Of a stretch of 46,236 bases of DNA, positions 7,885 through 17,121 are shown piece after piece. Source of the stretch: Deltaproteobacteria bacterium (lineage in GTDB: Bacteria > Desulfobacterota > Desulfuromonadia > Desulfuromonadales > JAAYDE01). Where the stretch lies: assembly GCA_016934985.1 (NCBI GenBank), contig JAFGRU010000106.1, positions 1 through 46,236 of the forward strand, given 5' to 3'. The stretch's first letter is position 1; the number at the start of each line of letters is the position of its first letter. The position numbers were made by a program, and so were the translations under genes. The notes under the pieces were generated by a model. It had not been told where the DNA came from. It did not search any database and saw only the letters and a list, made by a program, of their open reading frames with translations.

Positions 7885-8601
7885 ATGGAAAAAGATAACC
7901 ACTCTTTGGAAGATTCACGCCGGACTATCGAGCAGGCTTTAGGCTATGTTTTCCGTGAGCATGAGCGTTTTGTTGAAGCCATGACACATAAATCCTTCAG
8001 TAACGAACAGATAGGCTCAGGCGCCTGTTCCCATAACGAACGTCTTGAATTTCTTGGCGATGCGGTCCTTGAACTGATTGTCAGCGACTATATCTTTTGC
8101 CGGTATCCGGAAATGGACGAAGGGCAGCTGACCCGTATCCGGGCCGAGGTGGTCAACGAAAAAAGTTTGGCCCGCATCGGCCGCAATCTGGGGCTGGGGG
8201 ATTTTCTGCTTCTCGGCAAAGGCGAGGCCATGAGCGGCGGGCGGCAGAAGGCGAGCCTGATTGCCGATGCTTTCGAAGCGCTTCTGGGGGCGGTTTTTTC
8301 CGACAGTGGTTTTGAGAAGACCTGTACAGTGGTTTTGCCCCTTGTCGTTGAACATATTGACAAGGCGGCCAGCCGCAAGGAAGGGATGGATTTCAAAACC
8401 CGCCTTCAGGAATGGCTTCAAGGCCGCAAACAGGAAATTCCGGTTTACAAGGTGCTGGCTGCCGAGGGACCGGACCACAAAAAGCTTTTTACCTGCCAGG
8501 TGGCTTGCGGCGGTACAATCCTCGGCCAGGGTCAGGGCAAAACCAAGAAAGCCGCTGAACAGGAGGCTGCCCGCCAGGCCCTTCAGGATTCGGATGACTG
8601 A
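7885..8601 (+). CDS. rnc: Ribonuclease III
   Basis: A double-strand RNA endonuclease that processes 16S/23S precursors and regulatory RNAs. The 238-residue form starts at ATG 7885. The frame is open further upstream, but that part encodes no family sequence. The signature NERLEFLGDAV lies near 38-48, a second conserved acidic patch DAFEALLGA follows near 130, and a C-terminal double-stranded-RNA-binding domain covers about 160-235. It is followed 23 bp later by era, the rnc-era pairing common in bacteria. Divergent from tmk. Confidence 0.95.
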   Translation: MEKDNHSLEDSRRTIEQALGYVFREHERFVEAMTHKSFSNEQIGSGACSHNERLEFLGDAVLELIVSDYIFCRYPEMDEGQLTRIRAEVVNEKSLARIGRNLGLGDFLLLGKGEAMSGGRQKASLIADAFEALLGAVFSDSGFEKTCTVVLPLVVEHIDKAASRKEGMDFKTRLQEWLQGRKQEIPVYKVLAAEGPDHKKLFTCQVACGGTILGQGQGKTKKAAEQEAARQALQDSDD

Positions 8602-8624
8602 ATGAAACTTCGGGGTAGGAGATA

Positions 8625-9530
8625 ATGCCGGAAAACAACCTTCAGGATGATTTTCGTACAGGGTTCGTGTCCCTGGTCGGCAAGCCGAACGTCGGCAAGT
8701 CGACCCTCCTTAACGCCTTACTTGGCCAGAAGGTCAGTATCGTTTCGAGAAAACCCCAGACCACCCGCAACCGTATTCTCGGTATTCACAACGAGGCCGA
8801 CTGCCAGATTCTTTTTCTCGACACCCCCGGGCTTCATCAGGGGGAAAAGGCTCTCAATCGTTTCATGCTCGAGCAGGCCCTTTCGGCCTGCGACAATGTC
8901 GACCTCATTCTTTTCCTGGTGGAGCCCGGGGACCGGGTCGAGGCTCTGACCGAAAGATTTCTTGAGGCCTTGTCAGGCAAGCGGGTGAAGACCCTTCTGG
9001 TTATCAATAAAATTGATCTCTTCCCGCGGGAAAAGCTGCTTCCCGTCATGCAGAAATATAACGAGGTTTTCGGGTTCACGGAGATCATCCCGGTTTCCGC
9101 TCTCAAAGGCGAAGGTTTGGAAGAGCTTTTGGCTGCCCTGCGGCGGCGCCTTCCCAAGGGCCCGCCCCTCTATCCGCCGGATATGATCAGCGACCTGCCC
9201 GAGCGTTTTTTCGCAGCGGAGATAATCCGGGAGCAGATACTGAAACTTACCCATAAGGAAATTCCCTATGGTACTGCTGTTTATATTGAAACCTTTAATG
9301 AAAAAGATGATATCGTTGAGATCGCAGCGGTTATTGTTGTTGAGCGGGAAACCCACAAAAAAATCGTTCTGGGCCACAAAGGGAAAATGATTCGCATGAT
9401 CGGCGAGAATTCGAGGCGCGGCCTGGAGGAGTTTCTCGGCACCCGGGTCTATCTTAAAACTTTTGTCAAGGTAGTGAAGAATTGGACCCGGTCCCCTGGC
9501 AAAATGAAGGAATTCGGTTACCACGATTAA
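8625..9530 (+). CDS. era: GTPase Era
   Basis: An essential GTPase that binds the 3' end of 16S rRNA during 30S maturation. The 301-residue protein has G1 GKPNVGKS (19-26), G3 DTPG (66-69), G4 NKID (about 127) and a C-terminal KH domain with the GHKGKMI loop. It starts at ATG 8625 and lies in the rnc-era pair. Confidence 0.97.
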   Translation: MPENNLQDDFRTGFVSLVGKPNVGKSTLLNALLGQKVSIVSRKPQTTRNRILGIHNEADCQILFLDTPGLHQGEKALNRFMLEQALSACDNVDLILFLVEPGDRVEALTERFLEALSGKRVKTLLVINKIDLFPREKLLPVMQKYNEVFGFTEIIPVSALKGEGLEELLAALRRRLPKGPPLYPPDMISDLPERFFAAEIIREQILKLTHKEIPYGTAVYIETFNEKDDIVEIAAVIVVERETHKKIVLGHKGKMIRMIGENSRRGLEEFLGTRVYLKTFVKVVKNWTRSPGKMKEFGYHD

Positions 9531-9598
9531 CAGGGTGCCGGCATTATCAGCGCCCAGTCCATTTACAGATTTCTCTCCGGGTTCATGATACGGGGATC

Positions 9599-9626
9599 GC
9601 GCCCTCCGGAGGCGCATTCTTTCCTT
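9599..9626 (+). terminator. Possible terminator after era
   Basis: GCGCC (9599-9603) pairs with GGCGC (9611-9615) around a short loop and is followed by a pyrimidine-rich ATTCTTTCCTTTT. The T tract is interrupted. A second weak hairpin (CCCCCT...AGGGGG) follows before der. Confidence 0.35.
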
Positions 9627-9753
9627 TTACGTTCTGTCAGTCTGATTTCCAAAACGACCCCCTCTGCCGTGCTGCGTCGAAGGGGGAAGCTAACCAGACC
9701 CTTTTTCTAAGCTGCCTGTCGGGCGCATGCTCCGGGCTTTACAAGAGATAATT

Positions 9754-11067
9754 ATGATTCCTACTGTTGCCATTGTCGGGCGGCCCAATGCCGGGAAATC
9801 GACCCTCTTCAACCGCATAACCAAAGAGCGCCGCGCCATCGTCGAAGATTTTCCCGGTGTTACCAGAGACCGCAACTATGCCGAGGTGCGGCATTTCAGC
9901 AGGCCGTTTTTGCTGGTAGATACCGGCGGATACGAAGCCGCCACCGAAAACGTCATTCTTTCCAGCATGCGCGAGCAGACCGAAGTAGCGATCCGGGAAG
10001 CCGATGTCATCGTTTTTCTCCTGGACGGGCGCGGCGGTATTTCGCCCTCGGACCAGGAAATTGCCGCTATTCTGCGAAAACAGGACAAACCGGTTTTTTA
10101 TGTTGTCAACAAGGTCGATTCCCCGGCCCTGGAAATGGAAGCCACCGAGTTCTATGGCCTCGGCATGGACAACCTCTATTTTATTTCTGCCGAGCACGGC
10201 CATGGCGTCGGCTCGCTGATGGAAGAAATTCTTGAAATTTTACCGGATGCGGGCCAGGAGACAGACGAGGACGAGGTTCGAGTCTCCATTATCGGCCGTC
10301 CCAACGTCGGGAAATCCTCCCTCATCAATCGTATTCTCGGCCAGGAGAGGGTGCTGGTCAGCCCCATTCCGGGCACCACCAGGGATAGTATAGACACTCA
10401 TTTCATCTACAACCGGCAACGCTACCGGCTCATTGACACCGCGGGTCTCAGGCGTAAAAGCCGGGTCGATGAAAAGCTTGAAAAGATCAGCGCCCTGCAG
10501 GCCATCAAAGCGGTTTCCCGCTCCCATGTCGTGGTCATGGTCATTGACGCGGAGAAGGGGATTACTGAGCAGGACCTTACCGTTGCCGGCTATGCTTTCG
10601 AAAAAAATCGGGCCGTTGTCATTGTCATCAACAAATGGGACCTGGTCAACAAGGACAACACGACCTTCGGGAATTTCAGCGATGAGGTGCGTTCCGCTTT
10701 TAAATTTCTTCCCTTCGCGCCCATCCTCTTCGTCTCGGCCCTGACCGGACAGAGGGTAGCCAAAATATTTAAGGAGGTTGAAAAGGTTTTTGAACAGTTC
10801 AACCGGTCTATCGGCACTCCTGCTCTCAACAGGGTTCTTCAGGAAGCGATTGAAAAGTTGCCGCCGCCGGTTTTTCACCGCAAGCGGGTTAAGCTGTTTT
10901 ACATCACCCAGACCGGTGTACGCCCTCCCACTTTTACGGTTTTCGCCAGTCGCTCCGAGGGGATTCACCTCTATTATCGGCGTTTTATTCAAAATCGCCT
11001 GCGCGATGCTTTTGGCTTTGAAGGGACACCCGTGCGTCTGGTTTTCAAGGACCGCAAAAAGGATTGA
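9754..11067 (+). CDS. der: GTPase Der (EngA), double Era-like GTPase
   Basis: A ribosome-biogenesis GTPase for the 50S subunit. It has two consecutive GTPase domains, each with its own P-loop (GRPNAGKS at 9-16 and GRPNVGKS near 180), DTGG and DTAG switch II motifs, NKVD and NKWD base-recognition motifs, and a C-terminal KH-like domain. The start is ATG 9754 (MIPTVAIVG). A further ATG at 9727 adds nine non-conserved residues. The 437-residue length is typical. Confidence 0.96.
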   Translation: MIPTVAIVGRPNAGKSTLFNRITKERRAIVEDFPGVTRDRNYAEVRHFSRPFLLVDTGGYEAATENVILSSMREQTEVAIREADVIVFLLDGRGGISPSDQEIAAILRKQDKPVFYVVNKVDSPALEMEATEFYGLGMDNLYFISAEHGHGVGSLMEEILEILPDAGQETDEDEVRVSIIGRPNVGKSSLINRILGQERVLVSPIPGTTRDSIDTHFIYNRQRYRLIDTAGLRRKSRVDEKLEKISALQAIKAVSRSHVVVMVIDAEKGITEQDLTVAGYAFEKNRAVVIVINKWDLVNKDNTTFGNFSDEVRSAFKFLPFAPILFVSALTGQRVAKIFKEVEKVFEQFNRSIGTPALNRVLQEAIEKLPPPVFHRKRVKLFYITQTGVRPPTFTVFASRSEGIHLYYRRFIQNRLRDAFGFEGTPVRLVFKDRKKD

Positions 11068-11165
11068 TTCCTGTTTGCACGACGGCTGGTTGCGAAAAGG
11101 CATTAAGATGGTAAGTTTTATAAAGCAAACACCAGTGCTGTTGATCCCTTTTCAAGGAGGCTTAT

Positions 11166-11552
11166 TTGCCTGCCGGAAAAATTTTGATTGTGGAAGACGA
11201 AAACTGTCTTCTGAAACTGGAATGTATTCTTCTGACCTCCAAGGGGTACGACGTCAAAGGTGTCACAGGTGGGGAGGAAGCTCTGGGTGTCATTTGCGAC
11301 TATCGACCTGACCTGGTTCTTCTTGATGTCATTATGCCGGGAATGGACGGTTTTGAAGTTTGCCGGCGCATCAAGAATGATGAAAAAACCCGGCACATAC
11401 CGGTGGTCATGCTCACGGCCAAGAGAAGGCCGCAGGATATTGAAAAAGGGATGAATGCCGGTGCCGTCAGTTACATTACCAAACCTTTCAAGTCTTCCAC
11501 TGTTATTGAAACCATCCAGAAATGCCTGCAGAATAGTCGCAATATCTCCTGA
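11166..11552 (+). CDS. Stand-alone receiver-domain response regulator
   Basis: A single CheY-like receiver of 128 residues with no output domain. It has the acidic pocket E10/D11, phospho-acceptor D54 (LLDVIMPG), T84 and K106 (TKPF). It begins at TTG 11166, with AAGGAGG about five to eight bases upstream. No histidine kinase is nearby. It lies alone between der and infA, so its partner and output cannot be told from the window. It might work by protein-protein interaction in motility, signalling or cell-cycle control. Confidence 0.85.
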   Translation: MPAGKILIVEDENCLLKLECILLTSKGYDVKGVTGGEEALGVICDYRPDLVLLDVIMPGMDGFEVCRRIKNDEKTRHIPVVMLTAKRRPQDIEKGMNAGAVSYITKPFKSSTVIETIQKCLQNSRNIS

Positions 11553-11625
11553 CCCTTTCTCATCTGCTGTTTTTGATTCTAACGCCTTAAAGGTGAACGA
11601 AAGTCTGTCGCTTCTGTCTCCGTAC

Positions 11626-11655
11626 TTGACAAGAGCCTGGGATTTTATGTTTAAT
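11626..11655 (+). promoter_or_regulatory. Promoter upstream of infA
   Basis: A perfect TTGACA (11626-11631) is followed after 18 bases by TTTAAT (11650-11655), about 55 bp upstream of the infA start. This is the best promoter match between the receiver gene and leuS. Confidence 0.55.
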
Positions 11656-11708
11656 ATGTCGTTTCGAAATTGTAATTAAATTTTTTAACCTGTGTTCTGG
11701 AGGTGGTT

Positions 11709-11927
11709 TTGGCAAAAGAAGAAGCAATTGAGGTCGAAGGCAAGGTGATTGAACCACTGCCGAATGCCATGTTTCGTGTTGAGCTGGACAACGGTCATGT
11801 TGTTCTGGCCCATATTTCCGGTAAGATGCGCAAATTTTACATCAGGATTCTTCCCGGTGACCGGGTGACGGTGGAACTCTCACCTTATGACCTTACCCGC
11901 GGCCGCATCACCTATCGGGCCAAATAA
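11709..11927 (+). CDS. infA: Translation initiation factor IF-1
   Basis: An S1/OB-fold factor that occupies the ribosomal A site during initiation. Starting at TTG 11709 gives exactly 72 residues ([13 protein letters not shown]...), the standard IF-1 size. GGAGG at 11699-11703 sits five bases upstream. The alternative GTG at 11703 overlaps that ribosome site. The conserved [20 protein letters not shown] core is present. An unusual start codon in a highly expressed gene suggests tuned initiation. Confidence 0.95.
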   Translation: MAKEEAIEVEGKVIEPLPNAMFRVELDNGHVVLAHISGKMRKFYIRILPGDRVTVELSPYDLTRGRITYRAK

Positions 11928-12010
11928 TCCTGCCAATACCTGCCGGCCGCTGGGCAACCCAAAGGGGTATGCACTCTCATGTCGGGTTTTTTATATTTGG
12001 ATATATTTAC

Positions 12011-12042
12011 TGACTACCGGCATAAGCCGGTAGTCATTTTTT
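12011..12042 (+). terminator. Strong intrinsic terminator between infA and leuS
   Basis: TGACTACCGGC (12011-12021) and GCCGGTAGTCA (12026-12036) form a perfect 11-bp stem with an ATAA loop, followed by six T. It stands only 31 bp before the leuS start codon and no promoter fits between them. It may therefore act as a leaky or regulated terminator in the leuS leader. Confidence 0.85.
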
Positions 12043-12073
12043 GAGCGGTGCTCTGATGTCGTGGAGGAGAAGA

Positions 12074-14638
12074 ATGGAGGAACGTTATAACCCGAAAGCC
12101 ATTGAAAAAAAGTGGCGGGATATCTGGGAAAAAGAGGAGTCTTTCAAAGCCTCTGTGGAGGCCGGGAAACAGAAGTACTATCTTCTTGAAATGTTTCCCT
12201 ATCCATCCGGCCGGATTCATATGGGGCATGTACGCAACTATTCCATCGGCGACGTTGTAGCCCGTTTCAAGAAGATGCAGGGTTTCAACGTCATTCATCC
12301 CATGGGTTGGGATGCCTTCGGCATGCCTGCTGAAAATGCCGCCATCAAGCGCGGGATCCATCCCTCCTCCTGGACCTATGACAATATCGACAATATGAAA
12401 GCCCAGTTGAAAAAGATGGGTTTTTCCTATGATTGGAGCAGGGAACTCGCCACCTGCGACCCTGAATATTACAAATGGGAACAGCTCATTTTTCTCAAGA
12501 TGTTCGAAAAAGGGCTCGCTTATAAGAAGCACTCCTCGGTTAACTGGTGTCCCGAATGCCTGACGGTTCTGGCCAACGAGCAGGTCGAGGACGGCGGTTG
12601 CTGGCGTTGCGGTACGATCGTTGAAGACAAAGAACTGGAGCAGTGGTTTTTCAAGATCACCGATTATGCCCAGGAGCTTCTCGACGATACCTACAAGCTT
12701 CAAGGCTGGCCCGAGCCTGTTCTCATCATGCAGCGCAATTGGATCGGACGCAGTATCGGTTGTGAAATCGACTTTCCCCTCGAGAATTCTGAAGAAAAAA
12801 TCCGCGTTTTTACCACCCGCCAGGATACCCTGTTCGGCGCCACGTTCATGAGCCTCGCCCCTGAACACCCCCTGGCGCTCAAGCTGGCCACCGATGACTG
12901 CCGGGCAGAAGTTCAGGCCTTTATTGACAAAGTCCGCAAACAGGACAAGATCAACCGCACCAGCGAAGATTTCGAGAAAGAAGGGGTCTTTACCGGTGCT
13001 TACTGCATCAACCCTTTGACCAATCTGCGGATGCCGATCATGCTGGCCAATTTTGTTCTCATGGATTACGGCACCGGCGCGGTCATGGCGGTACCGACCC
13101 ATGACCAGCGTGACTTCGAGTTTGCCAGGCGCTACGAACTGGCCATGACCGTCGTAATCCAGCCGCCAGGCCGGGAGCTGTCGCCTGAGACCATGACCGA
13201 GGCCTATACCGAACCTGGCACCATGGTCAACTCCGGGGAGTTTAACGGTCTCGACAATGAAAGCGCCAAGGACAAGATTGCCGATTATCTGGAGACCAAG
13301 GGTATCGGCGAGCGCAAGGTCAATTTTCGCCTCCGCGACTGGGGGGTTTCCCGCCAACGCTACTGGGGGACACCCATCCCCATCATTTACTGTGACGCCT
13401 GCGGGGTTGTGCCGGTCCCGGAAAAGGACCTTCCGGTCGTTTTGCCACCCGATGTCGAACTGACCGCTGAGGGTGGCAGCCCCCTGGCCAGGAAAAAGGA
13501 TTTCGTCGAGGTCGCCTGTCCCGCCTGTGGGGCTCCTGCACGGCGCGAGTCCGACACCTTCGACACCTTTGTTGAAAGCTCCTGGTATTTCCTGCGCTAT
13601 GCCTGTCCCCATTTCGATCGTGGGCCGGTTGACAGGTCGGCCGTTGATTACTGGTTGCCGGTTGACCAGTATATCGGTGGCGTTGAACACGCGGTCATGC
13701 ATCTGCTCTACGCCCGTTTTTATACCAAAATTTTGCGCGACCTCGGTTACGTCGGTATTGATGAGCCCTTCACCAATCTTCTTACCCAGGGCATGGTCTG
13801 CATGGAGACCCAGAAATGCCCCGAGCACGGCTGGCTCTATCCCGAAGAGGTTGAGGACGGGAAATGCTCCAAGTGTGGAAAGGTGGCTGAACTGGGGCGC
13901 ATTGAGAAGATGAGCAAATCGAAGAACAATGTCATTGATCCCGATACCCTGATTGAGCAATACGGTGCCGACACAGCTCGTCTTTTCTGCCTTTTCGCGT
14001 CACCGCCCGAGAAAGCCCTGGAATGGAGCGAAAAGGGCGTCGAGGGATGTTTCCGTTTTTTGAACCGGGTCTGGCGCCTGGCTTTCGACAGTCTCGCCAT
14101 TCTTTCCGCCGGCAGCGAAGACGGCTCCGAACCGGAAACTCAAAAGGTGGCCAAGGAGTTGCGGAGGGTTACTCACCAGACCATCAAAAAGGTCAGCGAG
14201 GATATCGATGACCGCTTCCATTTCAATACTGCCATCGCGGCCATTATGGAGTTGATAAATGCCATCAGCGGGGTGGAAGACAAGGGTAAGATTCCTGCTG
14301 CCCTGAGGGAATCAATCCTGGCCCTGGTTCGGCTTCTGGCGCCTTTTGTTCCCCATATTGCGGAAGAACTCTGGTCAGCTCTCGGGCAGGATGGCTGTGT
14401 TTCCGAGGCGGGTTGGCCCGAGTGGAACGAGGCGGCCCTGGCCCAGGAACAGATCCTGATTGTGGTCCAGGTCAATGGCAAGGTACGGGGGAAAATCACC
14501 GTGGCTGCCGAGGCCGATGCCGAAACCGTCAAGCAAACAGCCCTGGCCGATGGCAATGTGGCCCGTTTCGTTGAGGGCAAGGAGATTCGCAAGATGGTTG
14601 TCGTGCCTAAGCGCCTTGTCAATATCGTGGTCAAATGA
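12074..14638 (+). CDS. leuS: Leucyl-tRNA synthetase
   Basis: A class I synthetase that charges tRNA-Leu and edits mischarged norvaline or isoleucine in its CP1 domain. It has 854 residues, HMGH at 49-52 and KMSKS at 612-616, with a large CP1 insertion (about 220-420) and zinc-binding cysteines in between. The start is ATG 12074 ([14 protein letters not shown]), six bases after GGAGG. An upstream TTG at 12041 would begin inside the terminator T tract. The stop overlaps lptE. Confidence 0.97.
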   Translation: MEERYNPKAIEKKWRDIWEKEESFKASVEAGKQKYYLLEMFPYPSGRIHMGHVRNYSIGDVVARFKKMQGFNVIHPMGWDAFGMPAENAAIKRGIHPSSWTYDNIDNMKAQLKKMGFSYDWSRELATCDPEYYKWEQLIFLKMFEKGLAYKKHSSVNWCPECLTVLANEQVEDGGCWRCGTIVEDKELEQWFFKITDYAQELLDDTYKLQGWPEPVLIMQRNWIGRSIGCEIDFPLENSEEKIRVFTTRQDTLFGATFMSLAPEHPLALKLATDDCRAEVQAFIDKVRKQDKINRTSEDFEKEGVFTGAYCINPLTNLRMPIMLANFVLMDYGTGAVMAVPTHDQRDFEFARRYELAMTVVIQPPGRELSPETMTEAYTEPGTMVNSGEFNGLDNESAKDKIADYLETKGIGERKVNFRLRDWGVSRQRYWGTPIPIIYCDACGVVPVPEKDLPVVLPPDVELTAEGGSPLARKKDFVEVACPACGAPARRESDTFDTFVESSWYFLRYACPHFDRGPVDRSAVDYWLPVDQYIGGVEHAVMHLLYARFYTKILRDLGYVGIDEPFTNLLTQGMVCMETQKCPEHGWLYPEEVEDGKCSKCGKVAELGRIEKMSKSKNNVIDPDTLIEQYGADTARLFCLFASPPEKALEWSEKGVEGCFRFLNRVWRLAFDSLAILSAGSEDGSEPETQKVAKELRRVTHQTIKKVSEDIDDRFHFNTAIAAIMELINAISGVEDKGKIPAALRESILALVRLLAPFVPHIAEELWSALGQDGCVSEAGWPEWNEAALAQEQILIVVQVNGKVRGKITVAAEADAETVKQTALADGNVARFVEGKEIRKMVVVPKRLVNIVVK

Positions 14639-15144
14639 TGCGTCTTATTCTTTTTTTGTTGGTGGGTTTTTCCCTGTGTGGATGCGGATACCATTTTGCC
14701 GGAGAGACAGACCAATTGCCCGGCGGCATCCGCAATCTCTATGTGGAACTCTTTGACAATCAAACCCGGGAGGCTTTTCTTGAGAATCAAGTTACCAACC
14801 GGGTAATTGAGAAGTTTGCCCGGACCGGGAAAATTGACATAGTCGAAGATCCCGGAAAGGCAGACGGCATCCTTTCCGGGGTTATCTCCAGTTACGGTCG
14901 GGATGCCGTCGCTTATGATCAGGGCGACTCCATTGTTGAATACCGCTCCCACATTGGCTGTACCGCCGAGTTGCGCAAAGCCGGGGACCGGTCGGTACTC
15001 TGGAAAGGGACGGTTTTCTGGGATCAGGAGTATTCTTCCTCAGATGATCGGGGGGCCGAGGAGGACGCTGAAGCTTTTGCTCAGGAAGCCGTCGCCAAGA
15101 GGCTTGCCGACGAACTTTATTCCCGCATGACGGAAAATTTTTAG
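14635..15144 (+). CDS. lptE: LPS-assembly lipoprotein LptE
   Basis: The outer-membrane lipoprotein plug of the LptD-LptE translocon that inserts LPS in the outer leaflet. The 169-residue protein has a hydrophobic signal ending in a lipobox, L14-C-G-C17, followed directly by GYHFAG, the classic LptE N terminus. The ATG overlaps the leuS stop, and leuS-lptE-holA order is widely conserved in proteobacteria. The LptE call is by context and N-terminal pattern, as the family is poorly conserved. Confidence 0.88.
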   Translation: MMRLILFLLVGFSLCGCGYHFAGETDQLPGGIRNLYVELFDNQTREAFLENQVTNRVIEKFARTGKIDIVEDPGKADGILSGVISSYGRDAVAYDQGDSIVEYRSHIGCTAELRKAGDRSVLWKGTVFWDQEYSSSDDRGAEEDAEAFAQEAVAKRLADELYSRMTENF

Positions 15145-15417
15145 TCCGCTCTGCAACTGTCCGGGACCATGGGGTTGGCGGTCTCGGCAGGGGTTTCCCC
15201 GGTGCCTGGACAGCGACTGTTTAGTCCCGGGGCTGTGATTATACGGCCCTGGGAATGGGCGCAGCCGACCCATCGCCAACAAAACGAACCATGACAAACC
15301 GGTTTGAAAATCCGCCTTCCTACCTCAGCGTTTGTTGCAGGCTGGGTCACAGCGACCAGACGGCAACGCTTTTTGGGCACGACCCAAAACTTGGAGTTCC
15401 CGGAGATCTTTTTGGCA
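15145..15417. other. Hairpin-rich spacer between lptE and holA
   Basis: A 273-bp gap, long for this operon. Visible stems: GGCAGGGG/CCCC-GG-TGCC (15186-15206); CCCGGGGC (15226-15233) with GCCCTGGG (15246-15253); ATGGG/CCCAT (15255-15273); and GTTGGCG (15174-15180) with CGCCAAC (15274-15280), closing these. Alternatively CTGTCC (15157-15162) can pair with GGACAG (15208-15213). A 12-bp palindrome CAAACCGGTTTG and hairpins AGCGTT/AACGCT (15327-15370) and TTTTGGG/CCCAAAA (15371-15389) follow. It could be a structured RNA or a repeat insertion. No known riboswitch motif was recognised. Confidence 0.45.
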
Positions 15418-16455
15418 ATGACACCCGCTGAGTTCAAAGGAAAGCTTAAGAAAAAAGAAATCCAGCCTCTTTCGCTTTTTATCGGGGAAGCGTCGTATGG
15501 CTTTGAGGAGCTTATCAGCCTCCTGCAGGATTCCTATCTCGATCGTTCCAATTTCGATTTTAATTTTCAGCAGTTTGCCTGCCGCGAGGCTGACATGGAG
15601 ACGGTCCTCAATGCGGCACGCACCTATCCTTTTCTGGCGGCAAAGAGATTGCTGCTTCTACGCAACCTTCATGAGCTTTCCAGTGGAGGGCAGGATACTC
15701 TCGCTGAATATCTTCAGAACCCGGCTCCGGAAACCCTGTTGGTCATGACTGCAGAGCGTCTGGACAATAAGGGCGCTTTAAAGAAACTTCTTCAAAAGCA
15801 TGCTGACTGGGTCGAATTCAAAAAACTGCGTGACTATCAGGTGCCGGACTTGGTGCGCAAAAAAGCCGCCGAGAAGGGGAGACGTTTTTCAAAGGAGGCC
15901 CTTGAACTTTTCTGCCATCGCGGCGGGACAGATATGCGGCGTCTCCAAGGGGAGATGGACAAGCTTTTCCAGTTTCTGGGGGAGCGGAAAAACATTGAAG
16001 TCGAGGATGTCGTCAACTCCAGCTCTGAGGGCGGCGAGGCCAGTATTTTTGATTTGCTGAATGCCTTGGGAAGAAGGCGGGTGGCCAACGCCTTGGTTTG
16101 CCTTCAGGAACAGTTGGAGGAGAGGGTGGCGCCTCAGTTTATTCTCACCATGATCACCCGCCATTTCCGGCAGCTCTGGACGATTCGTGCCCTTCGCAAG
16201 CAGGGCTTGGATAAAACGGTCATTTCAGGCAAGGTCGGCATTAACCGCTTTTTTTACGATACCATGCAGGAGCAGGCCGACAATTATTCCGTGGCGGAAA
16301 TGAGGCAGGTGTTTGAACTGCTTTTGGAAACTGACAAGCTTCTCAAAACAACCGGCTGTAATTGCGCCCCCGTTTTGGAAAGCTTTTTTTGCCGTCTGAT
16401 GGGCCGTAAGGAGCTGGGCGGATTTGGGGCTTGTCACAAAAATGGCTTAAATTAA
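15418..16455 (+). CDS. holA: DNA polymerase III, delta subunit
   Basis: The clamp-loader subunit that opens the beta clamp. It is 345 residues from ATG 15418 (MTPAEFKGKL). The open frame extends upstream to 15304, but that part falls in the hairpin-rich spacer and is not family sequence. The N-terminal RecQ/AAA-like domain includes the LFIGEASYGFEE region, and a helical C-terminal collar domain has the typical FRQLW motif. It follows lptE, as in many proteobacteria. Confidence 0.92.
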   Translation: MTPAEFKGKLKKKEIQPLSLFIGEASYGFEELISLLQDSYLDRSNFDFNFQQFACREADMETVLNAARTYPFLAAKRLLLLRNLHELSSGGQDTLAEYLQNPAPETLLVMTAERLDNKGALKKLLQKHADWVEFKKLRDYQVPDLVRKKAAEKGRRFSKEALELFCHRGGTDMRRLQGEMDKLFQFLGERKNIEVEDVVNSSSEGGEASIFDLLNALGRRRVANALVCLQEQLEERVAPQFILTMITRHFRQLWTIRALRKQGLDKTVISGKVGINRFFYDTMQEQADNYSVAEMRQVFELLLETDKLLKTTGCNCAPVLESFFCRLMGRKELGGFGACHKNGLN

Positions 16456-16513
16456 ATAAGTTTTTTCCAGAAATTCAGCTGATAGCAGGATTTTTTCGAA
16501 AATTTCCGGCACT

Positions 16514-16542
16514 AAAAAAGGGCCCTCAAAAAGGGGCCCTTT
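16514..16542 (-). terminator. rpsT terminator
   Basis: AAAGGGCCC (16517-16525) pairs with GGGCCCTTT (16534-16542). On the minus strand the stem runs into six T, just after the rpsT stop at 16565. The A-rich side could also serve holA on the plus strand weakly. Confidence 0.8.
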
Positions 16543-16564
16543 GGGTGCCGGATAACAGTTTTTT

Positions 16565-16828
16565 TCATCGAATGCTATTGACCAGTTTGGTCAGACGGCC
16601 GATTTTGCGGCTTGCTGTCGACTTGTGGATTACCCCTTTGGTGGCGGCTTTGTCGATGAAAGGGACGGCCCGGGAAAGCTCAGCAGCGGCGGCTTCAGCA
16701 TCGTTTTGGGCTACGGCCACGCGCACTTTTTTGACCAAGGTCCGTAAGGCTGAGCGGATATTTGAATTGCGTGTATTGCGAACCATGTTCTGTTTATTTC
16801 TTTTGACAGCTGATTTGTGATTTGCCAA
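16565..16828 (-). CDS. rpsT: 30S ribosomal protein S20
   Basis: A primary 16S-binding ribosomal protein. The start is TTG at 16828, giving the 87-residue product [14 protein letters not shown]..., which matches the S20 N terminus and length. AGGAGG lies eight bases upstream. In E. coli rpsT also begins with UUG, which matters for its autoregulation, so the same start here is plausibly conserved. Three basic helices and a terminal LVNSIR are visible. It is monocistronic, with its own promoter and terminator. Confidence 0.95.
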   Translation of the reverse strand: MANHKSAVKRNKQNMVRNTRNSNIRSALRTLVKKVRVAVAQNDAEAAAAELSRAVPFIDKAATKGVIHKSTASRKIGRLTKLVNSIR

Positions 16829-16890
16829 GACCTTTTCCTCCTGATAGTGTTTCGCATCGATTAGCGTGTATTGTGACACTGAGAATGCAA

Positions 16891-16920
16891 TATATAGCAT
16901 TGTCTATATTTCCCCGTCAA
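16891..16920 (-). promoter_or_regulatory. rpsT promoter
   Basis: On the minus strand TTGACG (16920-16915) and TATATA (16896-16891) are separated by 18 bases, about 65 bp upstream of the rpsT start. Confidence 0.55.
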
Positions 16921-16976
16921 GAAAAAAAAGGTTTATCAAAAAATAGAAAAACTATTAAAAACGGTTAGTTATCAAA

Positions 16977-17016
16977 TTACAAACAGGGATTAATTTAAAT
17001 TAATCCCTGTTTGTAA
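16977..17016. repeat. 40-bp perfect palindrome
   Basis: Each 20-base arm begins TTACAAACAGGGATTAAT, and the arms meet at the centre 16996/16997 without a mismatch or loop. No T tract follows in either direction. The plus side continues with A residues, so it is not a standard terminator. Confidence 0.9.
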
Positions 17017-17094
17017 AAAAACCGCGGCACTTTACTTTGTCAGTTGCCGGAAAAAGAAAAATTTCCGTTCAAAAAGTTGGGTTGAAGTTCGACT

Positions 17095-17121
17095 GACACC
17101 TTTCGGGCTCAGGTGTCTTTT
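17095..17121 (+). terminator. Terminator-like hairpin in murJ leader
   Basis: GACACCT (17095-17101) pairs with AGGTGTC (17111-17117) over a nine-base loop and is followed by TTTTCTATT. It is 46 bp upstream of the murJ start, with no gene ending before it on the plus strand. Confidence 0.45.

Noticed and set aside
11928..12073. T-box leader for leuS.
   Set aside because: No TGGNACCGCG antiterminator sequence and too little room for a specifier stem.
12014..13960. A 648-codon minus-strand open frame over leuS.
   Set aside because: Long only because leuS is GC-rich with biased third positions; it has no family signature.
15304..15417. An N-terminal extension of HolA.
   Set aside because: The extra 38 codons cover the hairpin-rich spacer and precede the conserved start MTPAEF.
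16977..17016. The 40-bp palindrome as an ordinary terminator.
   Set aside because: Neither side is followed by a T tract and no gene ends into it.
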